NCBI GenBank assembly: GCA_964579325.1
Contig: CAZOHN010000078.1
Location: forward strand, 1 to 14,736
Direction: 5' to 3'
Length of the DNA stretch: 14,736 nucleotides
DNA from: CAZOHN01 sp964579325
Lineage (GTDB): Bacteria > Pseudomonadota > Alphaproteobacteria > Rhodobacterales > Rhodobacteraceae
Shown here: in pieces, positions 8,210 through 14,736 of the stretch
Layout of the letters: each line of letters opens with the position of its first letter
How positions within the stretch are numbered: position 1 is the first letter of the stretch
The notes under the pieces: model-generated
What the model saw: only the letters and a program-made list of their open reading frames with translations
The model's database searches: none
Told to the model about the DNA's origin: nothing
Program-made: the position numbers and the translations under genes

Positions 8210-8334
8210 ATGTCTTCTCGATCCTCCGGCGAGAGTCGCGGTCGGCGCCGAGGTATCCGGCGCCATTCAACCTCACGGGCCAGGGTCTGCCGAATGCTGG
8301 CGGTCCGCTCGCGATTGACGTGAAAGCAGCGCGT

Positions 8335-9012
8335 TCAGACGAGCCAGGTTCCGGTCTCGACATAGGCATCCGCCATGTCCTCGAAAACGAAGCGCTGAGC
8401 GCCACCGGGCTGAGCTACACGAAGTATGAGATCATCGCCCGACACCCGGGCCGAAACGCTTGAAGATGCTCCGACCAGTTCCCGCAGGTCCTCGACCGAG
8501 TCGATCCGCACCGCTGTCCCCTTGTTCCAGACATCGAGCGGGTTGCCACCTCGGACGTCCTTGAAGGTGTTCTCGGCAAAGTGGCGCAGGACGATAGTGT
8601 CGCCATGTGCAAAGTCCACTTCCGTCGCGACCCGTACGGCTCCGGCTCTTGCCGCCCCGTCGAAGACCGTGGTCTCCTTGCGGATCGGCGCCAGATCGAA
8701 GTAGTCATCCGCCATGTCCTCGAGTCGGAATCTCTTGGCTCCATCCGACTGGGCAACGCGCAGGATCAGGTCGTCTCCCGCGGCGCGAACGGAGACGTCC
8801 TTGGATGCCCCGGCGAGTTCGCGGATGTCCTCGACGCTGTCGAGACGTACGGCGTCTCCGCGCCGAGAGACCTCCAGTGGGTTGCCCCCCGAGACCCCCT
8901 TGAAGGTTCCGGCCTGAAAGCCTCGGAACTCAAGCGTGTCGCCGCTCTCGAAGTCGACATCGATCGGCTTGCGATCGGCATTCCGATCGGTGCGAATGTT
9001 GACCACCACATC
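8335..9012 (-). repeat. Two tandem 339-bp coding repeats
   Basis: The 3' end of the beta-helix gene contains two tandem units exactly 339 bases (113 codons) apart. The stretch gggttgcc occurs at 8540 and 8879, and catccgccatgtcctcga at 8367 and 8706. The encoded units share the pattern VDF-x-x-GDT, then GGNPL-[ED]-V, V-R-[LI]-DSVED-[IL]-REL, DDLILRVAQ and EDMAD. Unit edges are approximate. The function is unknown; the regular copies suggest a carbohydrate-binding or secretion module. Confidence 0.85.
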
Positions 9013-10044
9013 GTCGGGAAGTTCTGGCCTTTCGGGTGAAACCGGGGGGTTGGTCGGGCGCCCGAGGTCCGGCTCGTTTGCTCCAGCCTTGAACGGGTTG
9101 TATCCAAGTACCTTCTCGATGGTTGTCTTGGTCGGCACGATCGTGTTCTCGACGATCCGCCACTTGGCAGGTGTCGGGACGTCAAGCCATCTGATGTCCG
9201 CAGCGGCCGGTTTCTCGTGGGTCACATTGTTTGCGATCGTCACATTCACCGAATCCTTGGCTACGTGGATGGTGGGAATGTTGACAGTCCTCTGCGAGAC
9301 GGCATCCGGATGCTGCAGCAGGACATTGCCGCGAATGATGAGACCGTCAACCTCGCCCGCCGAGATGCCGTGCAACTGACCGCCGAGGATGATGTTATCT
9401 TCGACGACAATGTTCTTGTAGAAGTCTGCGCGGTCGAGACTGGCTTTTGCCTTGACGTTCCCCATGTAGATAGCGTGGGTCTTTCCGTCGCTGACCTGCA
9501 TGATGTTTTCGCGGAGGGTTATGTTGCTGCCTCCGTTGGCAACCTGGATCATGTCCTTGTGGTCGAGACCAGGCAGTGCGCGCATCGACACATTGTTGCC
9601 TTTGGCCAGGCCGCCGTCGACGGTCGAGAAGCGGATGGCGTCTTCGGCAATGCCCTGCAGCGTGCTGTCGACGATGCTTACGTTTTTCGAATGCGTGCGG
9701 AACAGAGCGCCGATCATGAGGTCGATGAACTCGCAGTCTTCGACGTGGATGTTCGAGCTGCTCTTCACCTCAAGTCCGGTTCCGGTCCCATAGCCATTCT
9801 TGAGCGCGCCCTTGAAGGTTATGCCCTTGAAGGAAATGCCGGACATGTCCGTCAGCTCGACTTCGGAGAACACCGGGGGCTTGCTTGCGTTCGCAGCGAC
9901 GAAAGAGATGCCATCGACGGCGCTTCGTCCGTTGAGGACGAGCTTTCCGTAGTTTCCGCCCTCCAATACGATTGTGTCACCGCTCCTGGCGTTCTTGAGG
10001 GCAGAAGCGAGTTCTGAAGCACTCTTTACTGTGCGATTTGTCAT
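8335..10044 (-). CDS. Right-handed beta-helix protein with tandem C-terminal repeats, polysaccharide lyase/epimerase-like
   Basis: Predicted 569 aa. ATG at 10044 is chosen because CCGGAG stands about eight bases upstream; an in-frame GTG at 10074 adds only ten Arg/Pro-rich residues. The N-terminus (ASELASALKNARSGDTIVL, then GGNYGKLVLNG) is typical of parallel beta-helix proteins that act on acidic polysaccharides, such as PL6 alginate lyase/chondroitinase B and mannuronan C5-epimerases. About 25-residue coils follow to near residue 290, with repeated N/D-hydrophobic patterns (SSSNIHVEDCEF, NVSIVDSTLQG, NITLRENIMQV, NIVVEDNIILGG). A DHKDMIQV segment resembles active-site regions of such enzymes, but I cannot confirm catalysis. 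Residues from about 345 to the end hold two copies of a 113-residue module. There is no N-terminal signal peptide, so export, if any, may use a C-terminal signal (type I-like); this is inference. Sampled lines have about 53-57% G+C, below the neighbours, which suggests recent acquisition. Confidence 0.8.
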   Translation of the reverse strand: MTNRTVKSASELASALKNARSGDTIVLEGGNYGKLVLNGRSAVDGISFVAANASKPPVFSEVELTDMSGISFKGITFKGALKNGYGTGTGLEVKSSSNIHVEDCEFIDLMIGALFRTHSKNVSIVDSTLQGIAEDAIRFSTVDGGLAKGNNVSMRALPGLDHKDMIQVANGGSNITLRENIMQVSDGKTHAIYMGNVKAKASLDRADFYKNIVVEDNIILGGQLHGISAGEVDGLIIRGNVLLQHPDAVSQRTVNIPTIHVAKDSVNVTIANNVTHEKPAAADIRWLDVPTPAKWRIVENTIVPTKTTIEKVLGYNPFKAGANEPDLGRPTNPPVSPERPELPDDVVVNIRTDRNADRKPIDVDFESGDTLEFRGFQAGTFKGVSGGNPLEVSRRGDAVRLDSVEDIRELAGASKDVSVRAAGDDLILRVAQSDGAKRFRLEDMADDYFDLAPIRKETTVFDGAARAGAVRVATEVDFAHGDTIVLRHFAENTFKDVRGGNPLDVWNKGTAVRIDSVEDLRELVGASSSVSARVSGDDLILRVAQPGGAQRFVFEDMADAYVETGTWLV

Positions 10045-10080
10045 GGGTCTACTCCGGAACAGGGGTCTTTGCACTCAATA

Positions 10081-10230
10081 GGAAGCACAAATAAAATAAG
10101 TGTTTACTATAAAATACACGTGGGTAAAAAATAATCTGACCTTTTATAAATTTCAGTAATCGTATATTTTCGAGAAATCTGATTCAATTTCCTGTTCGTG
10201 AACTTTGAATAATTTTACAATGCTGAAACT
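10081..10230. promoter_or_regulatory. Very AT-rich upstream region of the beta-helix gene
   Basis: Bases 10081-10200 contain 34 G or C in 120 (28%), in a window that is otherwise strongly GC-rich. The tract lies just upstream of the beta-helix gene and holds an E-box-like CACGTG palindrome at 10117-10122. No gene is visible. It could be a promoter region for a silencer-controlled, acquired gene, or an AT-rich duplex-unwinding element; the sequence alone does not decide. Confidence 0.5.
10106..10134 (-). promoter_or_regulatory. Candidate sigma-70-like promoter for the beta-helix gene
   Basis: On the - strand a TATAGT (-10; bases 10106-10111) lies 17 bases from a weak TTATTT (-35; bases 10129-10134), about 60 bases upstream of the ATG at 10044. 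The spacing is ideal but the -35 is poor, and AT-rich DNA yields such matches by chance. Confidence 0.3.
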
Positions 10231-10243
10231 GATCGTTGCGAAG

Positions 10244-10273
10244 GCCGTCTTGCCGTCTTGCCGTCTTGCCGTC
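10244..10273. repeat. Short tandem repeat of GCCGTCTT
   Basis: Three full copies of the octamer GCCGTCTT (10244-10251, 10252-10259, 10260-10267) are followed by GCCGTC. They sit at the boundary where the AT-rich tract gives way to GC-rich sequence. This could be slippage-prone microsatellite DNA, a cluster of protein-binding sites, or an iteron-like array. Confidence 0.8.
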
Positions 10274-10541
10274 GTGTGGGCGTGATTTGGCGCCTGGGTC
10301 GCGGCTGCATGATCGTGGCTATGGTGTCGCGGGGTTCCGCGACGACGCAGGGCGGGATGCCGGCTATGTCCCTGTGTCCCTGGTCAGTTCTGCCGCCCGC
10401 CTATGAGCGTGAGCGGCAAGGCGCGGATGGTCTGCGGGATGCGCGCGGGCGGCCTCCCGACATCGCCGGGATGCTGGAGAGCCTCTGGTCACCTTGGCGC
10501 GGCGGTGCCCCGCAGGAGAACCGGCCCGCGGTGCGGACAAT
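10274..10541. other. GC-rich intergenic stretch without a recognisable gene
   Basis: This is the remainder of the 515-base gap between the beta-helix gene and the sulfotransferase. Frames are open on both strands, but their translations are Arg/Pro/Ala-rich without domain character, and none has a convincing start. I see no RNA gene. It may be decayed coding sequence. Confidence 0.5.
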
Positions 10542-10558
10542 GCCGGGCTTTTCCCGGC
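10542..10558 (-). terminator. Weak hairpin after the sulfotransferase operon
   Basis: Inverted repeat GCCGGG-CTTTT-CCCGGC immediately after the sulfotransferase stop (TAA at 10562-10560). No T-run follows on the - strand, so intrinsic termination is uncertain. The position at an operon end supports a terminator role. Confidence 0.45.
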
Positions 10559-10559
10559 G

Positions 10560-11465
10560 TTATGCGACCGGCCAGCCGGTGGGCCGCCCGAGCAGCGCTT
10601 CGAGCCGCGCCGTCTCGGGGGCGAAATGGCGGCGCAGCTGCGTGCGCATGGCGGGGGCGAGTTCGGGTTTCTCAACTTTCGCGGATTTGCGCAGGACTTG
10701 CCCAAGTGGGGTGCGCAGGGACACGGGCATGACCTGTCTCAGAAAATCACGTAGCGCCGATCTTTCGAGCAAGGCGGACATCAGGGGCGATTTCAATCGT
10801 CCACTCACATTCAGTTTCGGGGGAGGGCCTGCGGGCAGCTCGATCCCGAGGAAGGCTTCGACGTCGTGGCGCGCTGCTTCTTCCGGTCCGAACAGCTCCT
10901 CGAAGAGTTGAACCATCACGCGATCGCGACCAAACAAGGTGAAGTACCGCTCGACGGCATCAGCATAGCGCCCGCCGGCGTCGTAATCGAACATCGTGGA
11001 AAAACCCGCCGCACGGCGCTCGAGGCTCTTGTCGAAAACGTCCTCGAAAGGCAGCGTCTCGCGCCCTTCCCCCCACAGATGCGTATACTGCGAAAAGACC
11101 TTGGCCGCGGGCTCGCGCAGCAGGATGAGGATTTTCGCTTCCGGCGCGAAAGCGCGGATGCGCGCGGCGGCGGGCGGGTTCTGCAGGTAGCTCGGCGAGA
11201 CATCGGCGATGACGGCGGTGCCGGGCGGCACATGGGCGTATTCGGCGAGATACTCGGCCTCCGAGTGCAGGATCGCCGGCGGGATGCGGTCGTCCCCCGG
11301 GCCGGCGAGGTTCGCCATGATTTCCGGCTCGGAGAAGAAATGCAGTTCCTTGCGCGTCCGCGAGGTGCCCACTCCGGGCGTGAGCTGGAGCAGGCGGTAG
11401 AAGCTGGAAGTGCCGCATTTCGCGTCGCCGACGACGAAGAGGTTCGGGCGGGGCGTGTCGGTCAT
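10560..11465 (-). CDS. Sulfotransferase
   Basis: Predicted 301 aa from ATG at 11465; its ATG overlaps the stop of the upstream glycosyltransferase (ATGA), so translation is likely coupled. The PAPS-binding 5'-phosphosulfate loop is visible as VVGDAKCGTSSFYRLL at about residues 11-26. The 3'-phosphate binding segment is ILILLREPAAKVFSQY near residues 112-127, which matches the R-x-P-x-x-x-x-x-S-x-Y style of the family. RKELHFFSE near 38-46 and DVSPSYL near 88-94 are also typical. The enzyme should transfer sulfate from PAPS to a hydroxyl group, most plausibly on a surface polysaccharide given the neighbours; the acceptor is not determined by the sequence. No signal peptide or membrane segment is seen, so it is a cytoplasmic enzyme. 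It is the last gene of the exosortase-glycosyltransferase-sulfotransferase set. Confidence 0.9.
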   Translation of the reverse strand: MTDTPRPNLFVVGDAKCGTSSFYRLLQLTPGVGTSRTRKELHFFSEPEIMANLAGPGDDRIPPAILHSEAEYLAEYAHVPPGTAVIADVSPSYLQNPPAAARIRAFAPEAKILILLREPAAKVFSQYTHLWGEGRETLPFEDVFDKSLERRAAGFSTMFDYDAGGRYADAVERYFTLFGRDRVMVQLFEELFGPEEAARHDVEAFLGIELPAGPPPKLNVSGRLKSPLMSALLERSALRDFLRQVMPVSLRTPLGQVLRKSAKVEKPELAPAMRTQLRRHFAPETARLEALLGRPTGWPVA

Positions 11466-12439
11466 GGGGCAGGGGCCTCCGGATGGGGGATGTCGGGAAA
11501 GCCCGCCGCCCAGGTCGCCCGCGCTGCCCAGACCCGGTCCCAATGCGCGGCGGTCTCGCGAAACCGCGCGGCTCCGGTGAGGCGCGCGAGCAGCCGCCCG
11601 CCGATCCGCCGGCTGAGCGGCCAGCTGCGCAGGAGAGCGAGCGCCAGCGGGCGCTGCCAGGCGGGCAAATGGCGGCGGGCGAGGGTCACGCGGGCCTGGA
11701 GCACCAGCGCCTGCTTGTCCGAGCGCAGGCGCGACGCGGCGCCGGCGTGGTGGATGATCGTGGCCTCGGGCGTCATGCGCGGCTGATGGCCCAAGGCGCG
11801 GGCGCGCCGGCAGAGGTCGGCTTCCTCGCCGTACATCACATAGGTGAGGTCGAACCCGCCGAGGCGGTCCCACAGATCGCGGCGGATCAGCAGGAAGCAG
11901 CCTTGCACCACATCCACGTCGCGCTCGCTGTCGCGGGCCCAGGCGCCGTAGAGTTCGGGGTTGAACGTGGCGCTGCCGCGAAAGGCCGCCGAAAGGCCGG
12001 AAGCGTGACAGAGAAGGCTCCAGAGGGTCTGGTCGCCGAAGACCGACATGGGGTTGAGCCGCCCGTCGGCGAAGACGGTGCGCCCGCCCCAGATGCCCGC
12101 CCGCGGGGAGCGCTCGGCAAAGGCGAGAAGCCGGTCGATGGCCCCGTCGAGCACCACGGTATCGGGGTTGAGCAGCAACAGGTACGCGCCTTTCGCTTCG
12201 CGGGCCGCCACGTTGTTGCCCCGCGCAAAGCCGAGGTTCTCCGGGCTCGCGATCAGCCGCATCCCCGGGAAGGCGGCGCCGAGGGCTTCGGCGGAGCCGT
12301 CGGGCGAGGCGTTGTCGAGCAGGATCACTTCGTGGGGGACCTGCGTCTCGGCGGCCACGCTCGCGAGGCAGGCGCGGGTCATCTCGAGCGTGTTGTAGCT
12401 GATCACGAGGATCGAGACGCGGGGCGGCTGGTCGGGCAA
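11462..12439 (-). CDS. Family 2 glycosyltransferase (WbbL/rhamnosyltransferase-like)
   Basis: Predicted 325 aa. The frame has no suitable ATG. TTG at 12439 is preferred because AAGGA lies six bases upstream; another in-frame TTG at 12460 would add seven residues, and a stop at 12478 limits any longer form. The GT-A core is clear: RVSILVISYNT at the N-terminus, DNASPDGS near residue 42, ENLGFARGNN near 67, the metal-binding NPDT near 91, and the acceptor-side YGEEADLCRRARALG near 203-217. This is the pattern of inverting GT2 enzymes of the WbbL/rhamnosyltransferase group, which add a sugar to O-antigen, capsule or exopolysaccharide intermediates at the cytoplasmic face of the membrane. The exact donor sugar cannot be read from sequence. 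It lies 47 bases after the exosortase stop and overlaps the sulfotransferase start by four bases, consistent with one operon. Confidence 0.9.
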   Translation of the reverse strand: MPDQPPRVSILVISYNTLEMTRACLASVAAETQVPHEVILLDNASPDGSAEALGAAFPGMRLIASPENLGFARGNNVAAREAKGAYLLLLNPDTVVLDGAIDRLLAFAERSPRAGIWGGRTVFADGRLNPMSVFGDQTLWSLLCHASGLSAAFRGSATFNPELYGAWARDSERDVDVVQGCFLLIRRDLWDRLGGFDLTYVMYGEEADLCRRARALGHQPRMTPEATIIHHAGAASRLRSDKQALVLQARVTLARRHLPAWQRPLALALLRSWPLSRRIGGRLLARLTGAARFRETAAHWDRVWAARATWAAGFPDIPHPEAPAP

Positions 12440-12486
12440 GGGCGGTCCTTCGCGGCGCAAGGGGCGGCTTTTCCCTTAGCGCCGTT

Positions 12487-14088
12487 TCACTCCGGCAGGA
12501 AGCGGGGCAGGCGGTCGACCGCGACGGCGAGGAAGGCCTGCAGGCGGGCATCCGCCGCGGCTTCGCCGGCTTCGTCCACCGGGGTGATCACCCGCACCAG
12601 CCCGCCGTCGGTCCGGCCCAGCGTCATGCTGTCGGCCATGGTATGGAACTTGGCGGCGAAGTCGTTGGTGATCCGCCGGCCCCGGCCCTCGAACCAGTAG
12701 TAGACGAGCTGCTTCTCGAGGCCTTTCTGGATGACGGCGCGGTTGACCTTGAAGGTGCCGAAGGCCGTTCCGGGCAGATCGATCTCGACCGGGCGGATGG
12801 AGGCGACTTCCCAGCCGGCGCTCGGCAGGCAGACTTCCGGCGAATGGATCGCCTCGCCCTCGGTCTGGCTCGCGTAGAAGCTCAGGAAGAGGTCCACCGG
12901 CTGGGCCTCGTCCGGGTGGCGGTAGAAGGCGGCGAGATAGTCGTCCGCGCCGAGCGTCTCCTCGACATTGGGGTCGAGCGCGCTTGCCACGCCGGACCAG
13001 CCGGCGAGTTCGCGCGGGAAGAGGCTGTAGGGATCGCGGTCCACCACGCCTGCGGGCCGCTCCGGCGACAGGATCCAGGCGGTCGAGAGGGCTGCCGTGG
13101 TCAGGACCGCGGCGATCAGGGCGCGGGACGGGGTGATGGTGGTCACCCGGGCGAACTGGGCGCCGAGGCCGGTGAAGTCCATCTCGATGGCATCCCCGAG
13201 CGGGCGGCGGTCGCCCGAGAAGCGCTGCATGGCGATCACCATCCCGAAGAGGATCGCGATGCAGGAAATGAAGATGATCCAGCCTTCGAAGAAGTGCAGG
13301 AACCCTTCGGCATGCTCGATCCCGTAGCGGTCGACCATGACGCCGATCACGCCGATGCGGAAGGAATTCATCAGGACCGCGATCGGCACCGCCGAGAGCA
13401 GGAGCACCGCCTTGTGCCAGCGCGGGCCGCGGTAGAGCACGGCGAAGACATAGGAAAAGCTCATGATCGGAAAGAGATAGCGCAAGCCCGAACAGGCCTC
13501 GGCGACCTGGAGCTTGTAGACCCCGAGGTCGATCACGTTGCCCTCGAGAAAGACCGGCACGCCCATGGCCCGCACGAGCGCCACGCCGATCTCGGAGGAG
13601 ATGACCTGGAGCGTGGTGTTGACCTGCCAGTAGATGAACTGAGGCAGCGGCAGCATGAAGACGAGGTGCAGCACCGAGGGCCAGAAGAAGATGCCGCGTC
13701 GGGCGCCGAAGACCGTCAGCACCAGCCCGCCGATCCAGATGATCAGGGCATAGAATACCAGATCGTCGATCCGCACCAGATTGCCGAGGATCGCCAGGGC
13801 AAGGCCCGCGGCGATCAGGATCACGCCGGGCCAGCGGTCGGTCACCGCAGCCTGAGGCGGCGGAACCTCCTTCATCTCGCGCAGGAACATGTAGAAGGAG
13901 AGGAGCGGGATGATGGGCCCGTGGCTGTATTCGGGGCGCACCCAGGCGTCCGCGAGGCCGGCGAAGCCGATCCAGAACAGCGGCAGGGCCGAGAGGATCG
14001 CGAGCGCGAACCAGGCCATGCCGGCCGGGTTGAGGGCAAGCCCTCCCGGAAGGCCGCCGCGCGGGCCCGATTGCGCCGTGATGGTCAT
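12487..14088 (-). CDS. xrtD: Exosortase fused to EpsI domain, probable VPLPA-CTERM type (XrtD)
   Basis: Predicted 533 aa from ATG at 14088, with GGGAG five bases upstream. Several hydrophobic segments between residues 25 and 300 form the multi-pass exosortase domain. The catalytic triad fits the family: Cys199 in EACSGLRYLFP, Arg244 in NSFRIGVIG and His265 in GFLHFFEGW. After a final hydrophobic segment near 315-330, a soluble EpsI-type domain follows. It carries SFYASQTEG and the conserved H-SPEVCLPSAGWEV (Cys near 420). Exosortases cut and anchor PEP-CTERM-like proteins at the inner membrane, usually in exopolysaccharide producers. Fusion to EpsI at about this length is characteristic of XrtD in Rhodobacterales, which processes proteins ending in a VPLPA-CTERM signal; the subfamily call is from memory. 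No protein in the window ends in such a signal, so cargo must be elsewhere. It heads an operon with the glycosyltransferase and sulfotransferase. Confidence 0.88.
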   Translation of the reverse strand: MTITAQSGPRGGLPGGLALNPAGMAWFALAILSALPLFWIGFAGLADAWVRPEYSHGPIIPLLSFYMFLREMKEVPPPQAAVTDRWPGVILIAAGLALAILGNLVRIDDLVFYALIIWIGGLVLTVFGARRGIFFWPSVLHLVFMLPLPQFIYWQVNTTLQVISSEIGVALVRAMGVPVFLEGNVIDLGVYKLQVAEACSGLRYLFPIMSFSYVFAVLYRGPRWHKAVLLLSAVPIAVLMNSFRIGVIGVMVDRYGIEHAEGFLHFFEGWIIFISCIAILFGMVIAMQRFSGDRRPLGDAIEMDFTGLGAQFARVTTITPSRALIAAVLTTAALSTAWILSPERPAGVVDRDPYSLFPRELAGWSGVASALDPNVEETLGADDYLAAFYRHPDEAQPVDLFLSFYASQTEGEAIHSPEVCLPSAGWEVASIRPVEIDLPGTAFGTFKVNRAVIQKGLEKQLVYYWFEGRGRRITNDFAAKFHTMADSMTLGRTDGGLVRVITPVDEAGEAAADARLQAFLAVAVDRLPRFLPE

Positions 14089-14278
14089 GGAAACTCCCGC
14101 AAAACGTCCTGTTTAGATCGCGCGCGACCATAGGGGAATTTCCGCGGAAGTGCGACTGCAAAGGCAGCACAGGGTAAGCGGGAAGAGGCTTGCCGGGTTC
14201 CCAATTGCCCCAAACATGGTTAACTCAGGTGCATGGCGGAAAGGCGCCACCGGCAAGATCCAGAGCGGAGCAAGGACG
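14089..14278. promoter_or_regulatory. Divergent promoter region between exosortase and sulfotransferase-like gene
   Basis: 190 bases separate two divergent starts. A 10-bp palindrome, TTCCGCGGAA, lies at 14140-14149, and GTTAAC (a perfect hexamer palindrome) at 14219-14224. Either may be a regulator site, but I recognise no specific operator. No confident -35/-10 pair was found on either strand. Confidence 0.4.
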
Positions 14279-14736
14279 ATGGCAGTGGACGCGGTCCGCA
14301 CCTGGCGGATTCATCTCGGGGCGCACAAGACGGCGACGACGCATGTCCAGGAGATGCTGGCGCGGATGCAGCCGCAGTTGCGGGCGCGGGGGATCGACTT
14401 CGTGCCGAACGACGTGGTCCGGCAGACCGGGCTCGCCAAGGCGCTGGGGGCGCGGCGGGTGGCGACGCGGGTGCCGTTCCTGCGGGGGCGGACGGTGCAG
14501 GGGCTGATGGCCGACCACCTCGACCCGCACCGGCATGGCGGGGGGACGATGGTGCTGTCCGAGGAGAAGTTCCTCGGGGGGTCGCAGCATGTCTTTGCCA
14601 CGCCGATCTATCCGGCGGCGGACCGGATCGCGCCGCTTCTCGCGAGCCTCGCGGGGCGGGCGGATGTGGCGCTGTTCCTGTCGATCCGCAGCCTCGATAC
14701 CCAGATGCCCTCGGCCTATGTCCAGGAGCTGAAGTT
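14279..14736 (+). CDS. Sulfotransferase-like protein, N-terminal part
   Basis: Open from ATG at 14279 to the right window edge (152 complete codons), so the C-terminus is missing. GGAG at 14267-14270 gives an eight-base spacing to the start. The N-terminus reads TWRIHLGAHKTATTHVQEML at residues 8-27. This is the phosphosulfate-loop pattern (H-x-G-x-H-K-T-A/G-T-T) of sulfotransferase-like proteins common in Rhodobacterales. LSEEKFLGG near residue 94 and VALFLSIRSLDTQMPSAY near residue 134 agree with the 3'-phosphate region of that group. It is probably cytoplasmic, with an unknown acceptor. It is divergent from the exosortase operon, which holds another sulfotransferase, suggesting that a sulfated surface glycan is made from this region. 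A Stf0-like or a non-catalytic relative cannot be excluded from the fragment. Confidence 0.75.
   Translation, partial: MAVDAVRTWRIHLGAHKTATTHVQEMLARMQPQLRARGIDFVPNDVVRQTGLAKALGARRVATRVPFLRGRTVQGLMADHLDPHRHGGGTMVLSEEKFLGGSQHVFATPIYPAADRIAPLLASLAGRADVALFLSIRSLDTQMPSAYVQELK

Noticed and set aside
4096..8211. 1371-codon open frame on the - strand opposite the propeller gene
   Set aside because: The opposite strand carries ten Asp-box motifs and a coupled start. The antisense product is Arg/Pro/His-rich with no recognisable pattern.
10258..10911. Possible + strand gene across the gap and the end of the sulfotransferase
   Set aside because: It lacks domain character and a ribosome binding site, and overlaps the well-supported sulfotransferase on the other strand.
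12643..14133. 496-codon open frame on the + strand opposite the exosortase
   Set aside because: The product is an acidic/basic low-complexity chain; the - strand shows membrane segments and the exosortase catalytic residues.
1..14736. CRISPR array, tRNA, rRNA or insertion sequence
   Set aside because: No regularly spaced repeats, cloverleaf-like sequence, rRNA-like sequence, transposase or terminal inverted repeats were found by reading both strands.

Overview
The window looks like part of a RepA-type (RPA-family) plasmid or chromid of a high-GC alphaproteobacterium, most likely a member of the Rhodobacteraceae. Four things point that way. The left edge holds the C-terminus of an RPA-family replication initiator. 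Most genes are strongly GC-rich. A small protein matches the Rcc01079/GhsA 'spike base' family, known from the gene transfer agent (GTA) of Rhodobacter. A fused exosortase-EpsI protein resembles the VPLPA-CTERM type (XrtD) found in Rhodobacterales. No rRNA, tRNA, transposase or CRISPR array is visible.

Layout: (1) 1-413, + strand: the end of the replication initiator. (2) 445-2487, - strand: a 680-residue exported protein of unknown function, convergent with the initiator across a perfect palindrome. (3) 2745-8094, + strand: a tight three-gene operon with stop/start overlaps. It encodes an 88-aa spike base protein, a 436-aa protein with cadherin/Ig-like modules and a probable lectin-like domain, and a 1259-aa protein with Ig-like modules followed by about ten Asp-box (BNR) motifs, so probably a beta-propeller. 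A strong hairpin terminator follows. (4) 8335-10044, - strand: a beta-helix protein with two tandem 113-aa C-terminal repeats. Its base composition is clearly lower in GC, and a very AT-rich leader lies upstream. (5) 10560-14088, - strand: an apparent operon of exosortase/EpsI, family-2 glycosyltransferase and sulfotransferase. (6) 14279 to the end, + strand: a divergent second sulfotransferase-like protein, cut by the window edge.

The theme is the cell surface and extracellular polysaccharide. The right half looks able to build, sulfate and anchor surface glycans or glycoproteins. The beta-helix protein could bind or modify an acidic polysaccharide. The central operon resembles a head-spike or tail-fibre set: in Rhodobacter capsulatus the GhsA/GhsB spikes let GTA particles bind capsular polysaccharide. 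Here the spike base gene lies on a replicon with surface-glycan genes and no GTA or phage structural genes in view. It is followed by much larger predicted carbohydrate-binding proteins. This linkage is the most interesting element of the window; any functional connection is inference.
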